DNA from: Brevibacillus brevis
GTDB taxonomy: Bacteria; Bacillota; Bacilli; Brevibacillales; Brevibacillaceae
Assembly (NCBI RefSeq): GCF_900637055.1
Contig: NZ_LR134338.1
Span: forward strand, 2,738,001 to 2,802,000
DNA length: 64,000 nucleotides
Direction of reading: 5' to 3'
Shown here piece by piece: positions 34,196 to 43,095 of this stretch (positions within the stretch are counted from its first letter, which is position 1; each line of letters opens with the position of its first letter). A program made the position numbers and the translations under genes. Below the pieces are notes generated by a model. That model saw nothing but the letters and a program-made list of their open reading frames with translations. It did not search any database and was not told the origin of the DNA.

Positions 34196-36166
34196 ATGGT
34201 CTTTTTAACCACACGTTCCCATGCATTACTGAAGGTGATACTCGACAGCTACTATCCGTTGAAAATTAAGGATGTCGCGCGCGATTTCCAGGTAAGCGAA
34301 CGGACCGTCAAGTACGATCTGGAGAACGTCAGACAATGGCTGAAGGAACGAAATGTCATCCTCCATTCTCAACCGAATAAAGGGCTGTGGATCACGGAAG
34401 AACAAGAGCATCGAAATGCTTTGAAGGAAAATTTGCAAAGTGATGACAGCAAGACACTCATTCTGCCACAAAAGGATCGGGTCAAGCATTTTTTGTTCAT
34501 TCTTCTGCTGTCAGAAGGGTATCAGCGGATGAACGATTTGGCCGACCATATGGGAGTCAGTCGCAATACCGTCGTTGCCGATGTCAAGGACGCGGAAAAG
34601 CTGCTCGATGGCTGGCGTCTCGAGCTTGTCACGAAGCAAAGGTATGGGGTACGCGTGGACGGGAGTGAGCGGCACAAGCGGTATGCTCTCGAAAACTTGA
34701 TTCACGATCTGTTGGATGGAATCGACATGTATCGAATGGTACAGGGGGTGTTTTTAGAATACGGACAAGAAGCGAGAACAGGTCCATTACTGGAGAAATG
34801 GCTGATCAGCCGGACAGAGTTAGGAGAGATCATTCACAGCATCAAAGCATGGATGAATGCTGCTGCGGAGACGCTGGCAGACCGAGCTCTGATTAGTTTA
34901 CTGATTCGCTTCTGCATTGTCGTCCATCGTGTACAGCGGGGCCAATTGGTCACTGCGGATGATGCCGAGATGGGAGAAGCAAGGCATTGGAGCGGGTACG
35001 AGCTGTTTTCACAAGAAGTTCGAGCGTTATGTCAGCGATTGAACGTCGATATTCCCGAACACGAGATTGCGTATGCGTGCCTTCCGCTGCTAGGGACTGA
35101 ACAGGTGCCAAGAGAGGCGCGTGCAGGTAGGATTGTTTTGGATGTTTTCCAGGCAACCAAGGAACTGACGGAAGCGGTTAGTAACCGGATGCTGGCACCG
35201 TTGTACGAGGATCAGGAGCTGGTCAGACTGCTTTTTGCTCACTTGGATGACAGTTTGAACCGTTATCGTCAGGGAGTTCTTTTTGCGAATCCACTGACGG
35301 AGGAGATTCGCCGTTCATACGCACGCATGTTTGATGCAGTCAAACGCTCTTGCGAAGATGTGTTTTGGCATCGTGGGGTCTATTGGCTCGATGCAGACAT
35401 TGCTTACTTTGTACTCCATTTCCAAGCGGGTTATGATCGCTGGCTGGAGCAGAAAAAGGCAGATGCGCTCGTCGTTTGCGGAACAGGCAGAGGGACTTCA
35501 CGGTTTTTGAAAACGTATCTGGAAAGCGAATTGCGTTCCCTGCGGGTCGTAGGCCTGTGTTCCAGCACAGAGGTAGCGAAGTATTTGGCGAGTCGTCGCG
35601 TGGATGTCATTATCAGTGTACTTCCGATCAAAGCAGAGGTGCCCGTTGTGGTTGTCAGTCCCCTTCCTACACGACAAGATATCAACCAGATTCAGAACTG
35701 TCTGGAAGCCTTGCAAGTGGAGGGAGGAAATCGACAGCAGGCTGTGAATGCTCGCAAGGAAGCTTGGTTTCCCACACTGACTACTGATCTCAATCCGTCA
35801 GATTTGCCGGTGGTGGAGAGACTGTCCCAGGATGTCATCTGCAAAGGGTATGAGATCAGTCAAAAAATCGTGACTGCTTTTCGGGAGTACGTAACGGAAC
35901 AAACGGCAAGCGGACTGACGCTGCACCTGCTGTTGATGGTGAATCGACTGGCTTTTGGCTCACCCTATCAGGAGGAGTGGGAATCGTCGGCAGAGGCAGA
36001 ATCAAAAGAATGGAAGGCATGGCGTGAAAAGCTGAACCAATTGATGGCTGAGGCAAACCTCCAAGTTCCACCTAGTGAAGTGACAGCCATTATGCGCTAT
36101 TTTTCAGGAAAGGGGACGGTAGAGAGTGATAGTGGATCTACTTATACGCAACGGACGGGTCATTGA
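34196..36166 (+). CDS. PRD-domain transcriptional regulator with EIIB-like domain
   Basis: A 656-residue BglG/ManR-type regulator. It has two N-terminal helix-turn-helix domains (about 5-65 and 95-160, 'VSRNTVVADVKD'), two PTS regulation domains (about 175-395), an EIIB-like domain with Cys in 'VVCGTGRGTSRF' (about 426) and a C-terminal PRD-like segment ('TLHLLLMVNRLAFG'). Such proteins are phosphorylated by HPr and EII proteins and activate the operon next to them. Its presence with a dedicated HPr gene indicates PTS control. ATG follows AAAGGAGAAAGGA. The coding region overlaps the next gene by 41 bases. Confidence 0.92.
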   Translation: MVFLTTRSHALLKVILDSYYPLKIKDVARDFQVSERTVKYDLENVRQWLKERNVILHSQPNKGLWITEEQEHRNALKENLQSDDSKTLILPQKDRVKHFLFILLLSEGYQRMNDLADHMGVSRNTVVADVKDAEKLLDGWRLELVTKQRYGVRVDGSERHKRYALENLIHDLLDGIDMYRMVQGVFLEYGQEARTGPLLEKWLISRTELGEIIHSIKAWMNAAAETLADRALISLLIRFCIVVHRVQRGQLVTADDAEMGEARHWSGYELFSQEVRALCQRLNVDIPEHEIAYACLPLLGTEQVPREARAGRIVLDVFQATKELTEAVSNRMLAPLYEDQELVRLLFAHLDDSLNRYRQGVLFANPLTEEIRRSYARMFDAVKRSCEDVFWHRGVYWLDADIAYFVLHFQAGYDRWLEQKKADALVVCGTGRGTSRFLKTYLESELRSLRVVGLCSSTEVAKYLASRRVDVIISVLPIKAEVPVVVVSPLPTRQDINQIQNCLEALQVEGGNRQQAVNARKEAWFPTLTTDLNPSDLPVVERLSQDVICKGYEISQKIVTAFREYVTEQTASGLTLHLLLMVNRLAFGSPYQEEWESSAEAESKEWKAWREKLNQLMAEANLQVPPSEVTAIMRYFSGKGTVESDSGSTYTQRTGH

Positions 36167-37271
36167 TCCTTCCCAGAACCTGAACGGGCACTATGATCTT
36201 GCCATTCGGGAAGGGCGGATCGTTGGGGTGTATGAGAAAGGGAAGACAACCGATGATCAAGGGATAAATCTGGAAAGCAAGGAGACGATCGATGCAGAGG
36301 GATCTATCGTGACACCCGGTTTGATCGATCTGCACGCTCACGTTTTTCCGACAAAAACGAATTTGGGCGTAGCTGCGGATCGGGTCGGGGTCGAGCAAGG
36401 AGTGACAACTGTAGTAGATGCTGGCAGTGTCGGGCTATGGTCGTTTGATGCTTTTCTTGAAGAAGCCGTGTACCCTTCTGCTACTCGTGTTCTTGCATTT
36501 CTGAATATTTCAGGGGACGGCTTGTGCAATGGCGGCGGGGAGCTCGCAGACATGGCGCGGTTAACCCCGAGAGAAGCGGCAGCTCTCATAAGAGAACAGC
36601 CGATATTACGAGGGATAAAAGCCCGCATGAGCGGATCTGTCGTCAAGCAAAACGGCATAAAACCCTTGCTCATAGCCAAGGAAGCGGCGAGGGAAGCGGG
36701 CGTACCCATGATGGTTCACATTGGAAACGCTCCGCCCAAACTCACGGAAATATTGCCTCTGCTAGACCGAGGAGACGTGGTGACACATGCGTTTCACGGA
36801 AAAAAAGGAGGGATGTTCGACGAACGAGGCGAGTTGATTCCAGAGGCGCAAGACGCATTGGAGAGGGGAGTCTTACTCGATATCGGGCACGGCGAAGCGA
36901 GCTTTAGTTTTCAAACACTGCGTCATGCGCAGGCTCAAGGGATTAGGCCACATGTCATTAGCACAGATGTTCACCAGCGCAATATTGATGGTCCTGTGCA
37001 CAGCTTGACGCACACACTTACGAAGTTTCTCGCCATGGGCTACTCGCTCGATGATGTGATTGCGGCAAGTACGCTTGCGCCCGCACGAATTCTCGGGTTG
37101 GAAAACGAGATTGGGACGTTGAAAGTAGGGGCATGCGCAGACGTATCCATACTGCAGATTAAAAAAGACCTGACCATTTTGACGGACAGTGAACAAGAAA
37201 CGTTGGAGACAAAGGAAAGAGTAGTGGCTTATCAAGCGATTACTTCGGGAAAGGTACTGACATGCAAATGA
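36126..37271 (+). CDS. amidohydrolase/deacetylase (COG3964 type) metallohydrolase
   Basis: A 381-residue amidohydrolase often misnamed dihydroorotase. Metal ligands are visible: 'DLHAHVF' (about 68-74), a candidate bridging Lys in 'IKARMSGS' (about 160), His in 'MMVHIGN', His in 'VTHAFHGKKGG', and Asp in 'HVISTDVHQ' (about 281). COG3964 members hydrolyse acyl groups from small acids or N-acetyl compounds. In this operon it could remove an acetyl group from an acylated amino sugar acid before the DgaE-type lyase; this is inference from context. GTG start; overlaps the regulator by 41 bases and the next gene by 10. Confidence 0.88.
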   Translation: MIVDLLIRNGRVIDPSQNLNGHYDLAIREGRIVGVYEKGKTTDDQGINLESKETIDAEGSIVTPGLIDLHAHVFPTKTNLGVAADRVGVEQGVTTVVDAGSVGLWSFDAFLEEAVYPSATRVLAFLNISGDGLCNGGGELADMARLTPREAAALIREQPILRGIKARMSGSVVKQNGIKPLLIAKEAAREAGVPMMVHIGNAPPKLTEILPLLDRGDVVTHAFHGKKGGMFDERGELIPEAQDALERGVLLDIGHGEASFSFQTLRHAQAQGIRPHVISTDVHQRNIDGPVHSLTHTLTKFLAMGYSLDDVIAASTLAPARILGLENEIGTLKVGACADVSILQIKKDLTILTDSEQETLETKERVVAYQAITSGKVLTCK

Positions 37272-37633
37272 TTGATGACATTCTCAAGGAACTGGCAGAG
37301 ACAAAATCGGATTATTTATCTGAAATTTCTGAAACTAAACAGATTCTCCGAAAAATTGAGGAGGAGTTTCTCCTCATGGAGATTCATATACCGCGAGATC
37401 GCTGGCTGGCCATCGGAGCTCATGTACTGGCATTTGTACGACGGATGACAAACGGGGAAAGGCTGCCCGTGATTGAAGCGGAGTTATTCGCCGAAATCCA
37501 TCCCGATATGGTTACGCTCTCGCACAAAGTCCTCTCGGAAGAAAAGAGTGCGTGGAAGGCAGATGATACAGAAGCGTTTCTATTAGCGGTTCATTTTGAA
37601 GCGATCCGTGCCATGCAGATGGGGCCATCGTAA
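37262..37633 (+). CDS. small PRD-domain protein
   Basis: A 123-residue protein with a coiled N-terminus (about 5-40) and a single PTS-regulation-domain-like fold: 'GAHVLAFVRRMTNGERLP' (about 60-77), ending with 'LLAVHFEAIR'. Similar free PRD proteins (E. coli YhfY is an example by memory) occur in operons with SFCGS/DUF2620 proteins. It may bind or be phosphorylated by HPr, modulating the regulator or permease. It overlaps the end of the metallohydrolase gene by ten bases. Confidence 0.72.
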   Translation: MQMIDDILKELAETKSDYLSEISETKQILRKIEEEFLLMEIHIPRDRWLAIGAHVLAFVRRMTNGERLPVIEAELFAEIHPDMVTLSHKVLSEEKSAWKADDTEAFLLAVHFEAIRAMQMGPS

Positions 37634-37665
37634 AACATCACTGTGAATATAAGGAGGGTATGTAT

Positions 37666-38028
37666 ATGTCTAAGGTAAAAATCGTGATTGGTGATCGTCT
37701 CGGAAAAGGACAGAACATCGCCAAAGGAATCGAAGCTGCTGGCGGGACCGCGATCGTCATTCCAGGTGTTGGCGCTGATATGAAGGTCGGAGATGTCATG
37801 GTCAGTGAGAGCGCAGATCTAGGGCTGTCCTTTTGCGGAAGTGGTGGGGCTGGGGCACTGACTGCCAAGACCAAGTATGGTTTTCCGGTCGAGTACGGCT
37901 TGCGCTCAGTAGATGCGGGTATTACTGCCTTGCGTAGCGGCAAAAAAGTGATTGGCTTTGGCTTCATGGATACAGAAGAGCTAGGCAGGCGCATAGTGGA
38001 AGAATACGTCAAGCTGGGAGGGAAGTAA
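37666..38028 (+). CDS. SFCGS-motif glycine-rich protein (DUF2620)
   Basis: A 120-residue soluble protein with the family signature 'SFCGSGGAGAL' (Cys57) after an alternating beta/alpha start ('KVKIVIGDRLGKGQNIAKG'). YhfU of E. coli belongs here. The fold order and a single conserved Cys recall PTS EIIB proteins, whose Cys is phosphorylated by EIIA; that parallel is my inference. The ATG at 37666 lies eight bases after AAGGAGGG; the ATG at 37660 is too close. It is followed after three bases by the DUF4312 gene. Confidence 0.9.
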   Translation: MSKVKIVIGDRLGKGQNIAKGIEAAGGTAIVIPGVGADMKVGDVMVSESADLGLSFCGSGGAGALTAKTKYGFPVEYGLRSVDAGITALRSGKKVIGFGFMDTEELGRRIVEEYVKLGGK

Positions 38029-38031
38029 TCC

Positions 38032-38370
38032 ATGTATACGGAGACGACGCAGACCTTGCGATTATCCGGGAGTGGCGATACGAAAGAGGGAGCCTTCAAC
38101 AAGATTTTTTCCCAAATCAAGCATGTAGTGGCGAGACAGACGAATGATTTGGTCGTGCGAATCGAGCCTGTAGGAGTTTCCATTGTGTCTGCTACAGAAA
38201 CAGTGAAGCATGAGCGATTTTTTGGATTGTTCTTCCCGCGCAAACGAACGCGGTATGACATCACGGTAGATATTCAAGTAAGGCTGGGAATGGTGCAGGT
38301 AGAAAACATAACGTTTCAGCAGCAAACCGAGCAGACTGCGGGTATAGGGCAGTTGGTTCGTCAGCGATAG
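38032..38370 (+). CDS. DUF4312 family protein
   Basis: A 112-residue soluble protein with a beta-rich pattern, recognised by its place between the SFCGS and DUF4311 genes and by 'FFGLFFPRKRTRYDITVDIQV' region. The function is unknown. The family is found almost only in operons with DUF4310, DUF4311 and SFCGS genes, so it is probably a subunit of one complex with them. GGAGGGAAG precedes the ATG. Confidence 0.8.
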   Translation: MYTETTQTLRLSGSGDTKEGAFNKIFSQIKHVVARQTNDLVVRIEPVGVSIVSATETVKHERFFGLFFPRKRTRYDITVDIQVRLGMVQVENITFQQQTEQTAGIGQLVRQR

Positions 38371-38391
38371 AAGCAGACAGGGGGTAGATTC

Positions 38392-39180
38392 ATGGTTACT
38401 TTGATGATTGTGTTGAAGTCGATCGTCATCGGAGCATTGGTCGGCTTCGGTGTTGGTGCGGGAGCGGCGAGGATGTTCCATGCACCGAATGTCCAAGGGA
38501 TGGGAGCATTCCGGACTTTTGGAGAGTTGAACGCATGTGCAGGCGATCCCATTTCCCACTTTTCATTTGGACTTGGCTTTTTGTTTAACTCATGGGCGTC
38601 TGTTGTCGGTGCGGGTGCGTTGACACAAGATGTGGATCATCGCGTCATCCCGAACTGGGCGGCGGCCGTGCTGCTCTGGCGAAACAAGAATGTCGCAGAG
38701 ACATTGCACAATCCGAAGCAAATGGCTATTGCTGGAGCAGCGGTTGGTGTGGTTGTCGTCACCCTGCTGAACTCAACCGCGACGGCAATTCCTGAGTCGA
38801 TGCAGCTGGTGGCGACGAAGGTACTGGTGCCGGCTGCGAACTGGTTGATCAATCCGATCATGCCGATTGTGTTCTGGATGGCTGCGATGGATGCAGGCAA
38901 GCGGACAGGGATTTGGGGAACGGTCTTGGGCGGTTTGTCGCACTTGGTCATGGGGAATGCGGTACCTGGAATCGTCTTGGGTATTTTGATCGGTAAAGGC
39001 CTGGATGACAGTGGTTGGAACAAAATTACGAAATCCATGTTTATTGCAGTCATTCTCTTGTTTGTATTCAGTGGGTTCTTCCGTGGTTTTGATGTCGCGC
39101 TCTTGAAGAGTATGTACGTGGAAATTCCACAGTGGTTGATTGAGCTTCATGAAACATTCGGATCGGTGGTGAAAAAGTAA
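38392..39180 (+). CDS. DUF4311 family membrane protein
   Basis: A 262-residue integral membrane protein with about six to seven helices, Gly-rich ('GALVGFGVGAGAARMF' at the start), and a conserved loop 'GELNACAGDPISHFSFGLGF' region (about 45-64). Together with DUF4310 it probably forms the membrane channel of an uncharacterised permease. Its last base is the first base of the next start codon (TAATG), so the two membrane subunits are translationally coupled. Confidence 0.85.
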   Translation: MVTLMIVLKSIVIGALVGFGVGAGAARMFHAPNVQGMGAFRTFGELNACAGDPISHFSFGLGFLFNSWASVVGAGALTQDVDHRVIPNWAAAVLLWRNKNVAETLHNPKQMAIAGAAVGVVVVTLLNSTATAIPESMQLVATKVLVPAANWLINPIMPIVFWMAAMDAGKRTGIWGTVLGGLSHLVMGNAVPGIVLGILIGKGLDDSGWNKITKSMFIAVILLFVFSGFFRGFDVALLKSMYVEIPQWLIELHETFGSVVKK

Positions 39181-39830
39181 TGGGTGAATTGCAGGCAAAA
39201 GGGTTTTGGTATTCAGAATGGGCATTTCCCCTTTTTGTGGCGTGCTTGTCTTCAGGAATTTTTGCGGGTACCCATCTTTACTATGTGTATCATGTCGGTG
39301 CCTTTAACGATATCGCCATCGTTGCGATGCTGGAGGCGGGGATCAAGGGTGGCGGATACGGTGCGGCTGCTGCGTTTGGTGCGAGCTTTCTGTTCGCCCG
39401 CGTTTTGGAGGGACCGCTGGTTGGGATTCTCGATATTGGCGGCTCGTTGCAAACAGGTATCGGGATTGGCGTTCCCGCATTGATGTTGGGAGCAGGCTTT
39501 ACAGCTCCGTTGACTTCTTTTCCTTTGGCGCTGGAAACAGGTGCATTCTTAGGCCTCGTCATTGGTACCGTCATTATTTTGATTCGGAAGTACACGATCA
39601 ACGCATCGAACTCTACCTTTGGTGCGGATGTCATGATGGGAGCTGGAAATGCAGCAGGTCGTTACTTAGGTCCATTGATTGTCATTTCTGCGATTATGGC
39701 TTCGATTCCAGTTGGACTCGGCGCAACAGCAGGTGCAGCGATTTTCTACTATTACAATAAACCGATTGCGGGTGGTGCGATTATCGGCGCCATGATCCTC
39801 GGCGCCATTTTCCCGATCCCGACACAATGA
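39180..39830 (+). CDS. DUF4310 family membrane protein
   Basis: A 216-residue integral membrane protein with about six helices, rich in Gly and Ala. 'FAGTHLYYVYHVGAF' (about 28-42) and 'NSTFGADVMMGAGNAAGRYLGP' region (about 143-164) are its recognisable parts. Coupled to DUF4311 by a one-base overlap. I infer that the pair forms the sugar-acid permease of this operon, since there is no other transporter here and the two catabolic enzymes need a substrate. Confidence 0.85.
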   Translation: MGELQAKGFWYSEWAFPLFVACLSSGIFAGTHLYYVYHVGAFNDIAIVAMLEAGIKGGGYGAAAAFGASFLFARVLEGPLVGILDIGGSLQTGIGIGVPALMLGAGFTAPLTSFPLALETGAFLGLVIGTVIILIRKYTINASNSTFGADVMMGAGNAAGRYLGPLIVISAIMASIPVGLGATAGAAIFYYYNKPIAGGAIIGAMILGAIFPIPTQ

Positions 39831-39870
39831 GGCTGGAGAGAAGAGTTTTCATAGGAAGGAAGGGCAAACC

Positions 39871-40986
39871 ATGGGAATCTATCAGCAGCTAGGGCTGAAG
39901 CAAGTCATTAACGCAAGCGGTAAGATGACGGCACTGGGTGCAAGTGCCGTCCATCCTTCTATCGCACAGGCCATGGGAGAAGCCGCCATGGATTATGTAG
40001 AAATCAGTGAGCTGATGATTGTGGCAGGTCGTCATATCGCAGAGGCGACCGGTGCAGAAGACGGTTGTCCTACTTCAGGAGCAGCTGCTGGTATTGCCAT
40101 TAGTGTAGCGGCAGTCATAGCTGGTTGCCATCTGAGTTTGATCGAGCGGCTTCCTTACTCCGAAGGGTTGAATAACAAGATTATCATCCAAAAAGGACAC
40201 GCGGTGCACTTTGGCGCTTCCGTTCAACAGATGATTGCACTGGGTGGTGGGAAAGTCGTAGAGGTCGGTCATGCGAATCACGTAGAAGAAGACCATTTGC
40301 GAGAAGCGATTGATGATCATACAGCAGCGCTGCTGTATGTCAAATCACACCATGCGATTCAAAAAGGGATGCAGTCGCTAGACAAGATGATTCAAATTGG
40401 TCTTGAGTTTGGACTCCCGGTAATTGTTGACGCAGCCGCGGAGGAGGACCTACGGCGCTATGTAGCGTTGGGTGCCGATCTGGTCATCTACAGTGGCGGA
40501 AAAGCAATCGGTGGACCAACGTCTGGTTTTATCACAGGCCGTGCCGATCTGGTGGCCGCATGTCGCGCGCAATACAAAGGCGTCGGTCGTGCCATGAAGG
40601 TAGGAAAGGAAGCGATTGCAGGCTTGCTTGCAGCGCTTGGACAGTACGACCCGGAAAAGCAAAATGTTCCCGAGCAGAAGAGGCGAGTGGAGTGGCTGGC
40701 AGGAGAACTGAACAGCTTGCCCGGTGTGAAAGCAGTGATCGCACAAGATGAGGCGGGCCGGGCGATCTATCGTGTGCAAGTTCAGCTTGACGAACGAGTG
40801 TCGGGAATGACGGCTCGGGAACTTACACGCCAACTGGAGCAAGGAAATCCAGCTATTTTTACCCGCAACCATTATGTGAATACGGGAGTAATTGCCTTTG
40901 ATCCACGACCGTTTCACGAAGGGCAAGAACATATCATTGCAGCGCGAATGAAGGAACTGCTGCAAAAAACGGGAGAAGGAGAATAA
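39871..40986 (+). CDS. dgaE: DgaE-type PLP-dependent ammonia-lyase
   Basis: A 371-residue PLP enzyme of the SelA-like fold; the Schiff-base lysine is Lys211 in 'IYSGGKAIGGP'. Salmonella DgaE converts D-glucosaminate-6-phosphate to 2-keto-3-deoxygluconate-6-phosphate with loss of ammonia. Pairing with the aldolase just downstream (six bases) supports the same two-step route here. The substrate could be another 2-amino sugar acid phosphate. GGAAGGAAGGG precedes the ATG. Confidence 0.88.
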   Translation: MGIYQQLGLKQVINASGKMTALGASAVHPSIAQAMGEAAMDYVEISELMIVAGRHIAEATGAEDGCPTSGAAAGIAISVAAVIAGCHLSLIERLPYSEGLNNKIIIQKGHAVHFGASVQQMIALGGGKVVEVGHANHVEEDHLREAIDDHTAALLYVKSHHAIQKGMQSLDKMIQIGLEFGLPVIVDAAAEEDLRRYVALGADLVIYSGGKAIGGPTSGFITGRADLVAACRAQYKGVGRAMKVGKEAIAGLLAALGQYDPEKQNVPEQKRRVEWLAGELNSLPGVKAVIAQDEAGRAIYRVQVQLDERVSGMTARELTRQLEQGNPAIFTRNHYVNTGVIAFDPRPFHEGQEHIIAARMKELLQKTGEGE

Positions 40987-40991
40987 CAAAA

Positions 40992-41714
40992 GTGGGGACA
41001 CCGAAAATTCGTTTAAACGTTTTGGCAAGGGATGTAGAAAACGCAAAACAAATATGTTCCGTCGCTGATGGCCGCGCTCTGATCGGGATCTTGGTCAAAG
41101 GATTTGCGACTGTAGAAGCAGCGATAACCGCTGTTGAACAATATCAGCAAGCAGGTGTACCCGTGTCTGTAGGGCTGGGCGCAGGTGATCCTACGCAATG
41201 GAAAAAGGTCGCAGAAGTCGCGGTGCAGACACAACCGGATCACGTTAATCAGGTATTTCCGGCAGCAGGCTATACACTCGGGGGGCTACAGGCAGTCGGC
41301 AACACACATACCATCGTGAATGCATTGATTGCCCCCGGCGGACAATCAGGAAAAGTTCATGTCACCACGGGACCAATGAGCAACAAAGTGTCAGAACTAC
41401 TCTCTTGCGATGCAGCCGCCGCGATGCTGGCAGAGATTGGCGTACACTCGGTCAAATTTTATCCAGTAGACGGGCTGGAAAGGCTAAACGAAATCAAAGC
41501 GATGGCAGAAGCAGCCGTACGTTACGGGATTCCCGTTTTTGAGCCGACTGGCGGGATCGATGCAGCTTCGATTCGTCCGATTGTGGAGGTATGCCTCGCA
41601 GCAGGTGCAAAGCAGGTTATTCCGCACATTTATACTTCCATCGTCGACAAGGAAACGGGATTGACTCGCGTGGATCAGGTAGAAGAACTGCTGACTGCTA
41701 TAGAAGGCCTGTAG
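40992..41714 (+). CDS. dgaF: DgaF-type KDGP aldolase
   Basis: A 240-residue aldolase of the DgaF/DUF1341 family, splitting 2-keto-3-deoxygluconate-6-phosphate into pyruvate and glyceraldehyde-3-phosphate. The pattern 'LIGILVKGFATVEAA', 'VNQVFPAAGYTLGGLQ' and 'PVFEPTGGIDAASIRPIV' is typical of this beta/alpha barrel. The GTG start follows AAGGAG by nine bases. It completes a route from an amino sugar acid phosphate to central metabolism. Confidence 0.9.
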   Translation: MGTPKIRLNVLARDVENAKQICSVADGRALIGILVKGFATVEAAITAVEQYQQAGVPVSVGLGAGDPTQWKKVAEVAVQTQPDHVNQVFPAAGYTLGGLQAVGNTHTIVNALIAPGGQSGKVHVTTGPMSNKVSELLSCDAAAAMLAEIGVHSVKFYPVDGLERLNEIKAMAEAAVRYGIPVFEPTGGIDAASIRPIVEVCLAAGAKQVIPHIYTSIVDKETGLTRVDQVEELLTAIEGL

Positions 41715-41747
41715 GTATATTACAAGAAAGGGATAGGAGTGAATCAA

Positions 41748-42005
41748 ATGAGAGAGAGACAGGTCATCGTCCAGCTGGCACAGGGATTACACGCGCGTCC
41801 GGCTACTTTGTTTGTGAAAGTGGCAGCCTCTTTTTCCAGTGAAATCGGATTGAACAAGGATGAGAAGAAGGTGAATGCCAAGAGTATTATCGGCGTCATG
41901 TCCCTTGCAGTTTCAAAAGGACAATCGGTCGTATTGACTGCGGATGGTGCAGACGCCGAACAGGCGTTGGATGCGTTGGAGAACGTTTTGATAAGTGTGG
42001 AGTAA
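41748..42005 (+). CDS. HPr-family phosphocarrier protein
   Basis: An 85-residue HPr. With the ATG at 41748 the active histidine falls at His15 ('GLHARPAT') and the regulatory serine at Ser46 ('AKSIIGVMSL'), the canonical HPr numbering, which decides the start over the GTG at 41739. AGGAG lies eight bases upstream. Because it ends a catabolic operon and is not next to ptsI, it is probably a dedicated HPr that phosphorylates the PRD regulator or an operon-specific PTS-like component. Confidence 0.9.
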   Translation: MRERQVIVQLAQGLHARPATLFVKVAASFSSEIGLNKDEKKVNAKSIIGVMSLAVSKGQSVVLTADGADAEQALDALENVLISVE

Positions 42006-42032
42006 AGGGATGCGTGAATGCGTGTAAAAGAA

Positions 42033-42072
42033 AAAGGGATGTCTCAAGTAAACAGTCTTGAGGCATCCCTTT
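42033..42072. terminator. 16-bp bidirectional terminator closing the operon
   Basis: AAAGGGATG (42033-42041) and CATCCCTTT (42064-42072) plus an inner TCTCAAG/CTTGAGG stem give about 16 pairs. The A and T ends serve both the HPr operon and the convergent DUF4386 gene. Confidence 0.88.
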
Positions 42073-42092
42073 GAAATGAGACGTTTCGCTCT

Positions 42093-42800
42093 TTAGCCTT
42101 TTTTCTGCCATTTCAATTCATAGTCCGTTGGGTTGAATCCCTTCATGATTAGCCATACAGCCAAAACCAATTGTTGAAAGGCTATTAGAATGTTCAACAT
42201 CATGTAGGTTGCATCCAAACCGATGAAGCGAATCATAAATAACAAGCTTGCCAATATGGACAATGTAGACCCAATAAGACCCCAGCCTGCCAACCAACGT
42301 GGAACTAATCTTGTTTGGTAAAATATGTGATTGAACAAGAGCATCGCCAAAACAAATGCCAGTGTCGTTGCCACATGGTTTACCAAATCACGTCCTTCCC
42401 GCAACAAGCCACCCAGGGTCTGAAAATAAGATACATGCAAAGTTCCAGCTTTTGCAAATTCGTGGCTTACTGACAAAAGCAACAAAAGAATGATTACACC
42501 AATCATAATGAACACACCCGCAATGATGCCAAAAGCAACAGATCCAAGAGCTAAACCTTTATGATGCTTACTTAAAATCGGATACATTAATATAGGAATA
42601 CCAACATATGCAACAATCATTAGCAACTGGAAAAACGCTCCTAGTAGTACCTGGTTTTCATTTGTAGAAGCCCTGACAAGGTAGTCTGCTCCATCTATAA
42701 CAGGAACAACACTTAATATACCTGTAACCAACCCGACTATTAATAACACCCCAGTCATTACTGCTGACCCTCTACCTACATTTGTACTCTTCCTCTGCAT
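42093..42800 (-). CDS. DUF4386 family membrane protein
   Basis: A 235-residue membrane protein with six or more helices, matching the DUF4386 layout: an N-terminal helix after 'GRGSAVMTGVLLIVGLVTGI' and a central 'LLREGRDLVNHVATTLAFVL' region. The function of the family is unknown. The start at 42800 has AAGGAGG seven bases upstream; the frame continues to 42818 without a ribosome site. The 295 bases between it and the next gene hold nothing that I can name. Confidence 0.87.
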   Translation of the reverse strand: MQRKSTNVGRGSAVMTGVLLIVGLVTGILSVVPVIDGADYLVRASTNENQVLLGAFFQLLMIVAYVGIPILMYPILSKHHKGLALGSVAFGIIAGVFIMIGVIILLLLLSVSHEFAKAGTLHVSYFQTLGGLLREGRDLVNHVATTLAFVLAMLLFNHIFYQTRLVPRWLAGWGLIGSTLSILASLLFMIRFIGLDATYMMLNILIAFQQLVLAVWLIMKGFNPTDYELKWQKKG

Positions 42801-43095
42801 AATTAGCCTCCTTCTCATACACTACCTATGGCGGATGAAGTGATGCTGCCTTCCTCGGCATTTTTTATCGCGTATGAAGTGTAGAGGGTTGCTGAACGAA
42901 CGGGAACGATCGTTCAATGAGGCAAAGGCAGTCTATAACATGATTATTCAGTTGAGATCCATGATTTGCTTCATTCTGACGTTGCGTCTAAAACTAATTT
43001 TCGGATGATCCTATCAATTATTGAAAATCTATTGGTTCTTCTGCTTATTTACCACAAACATACTCTGTCCAACTAGGCAGTGTCCCTATCACTAT

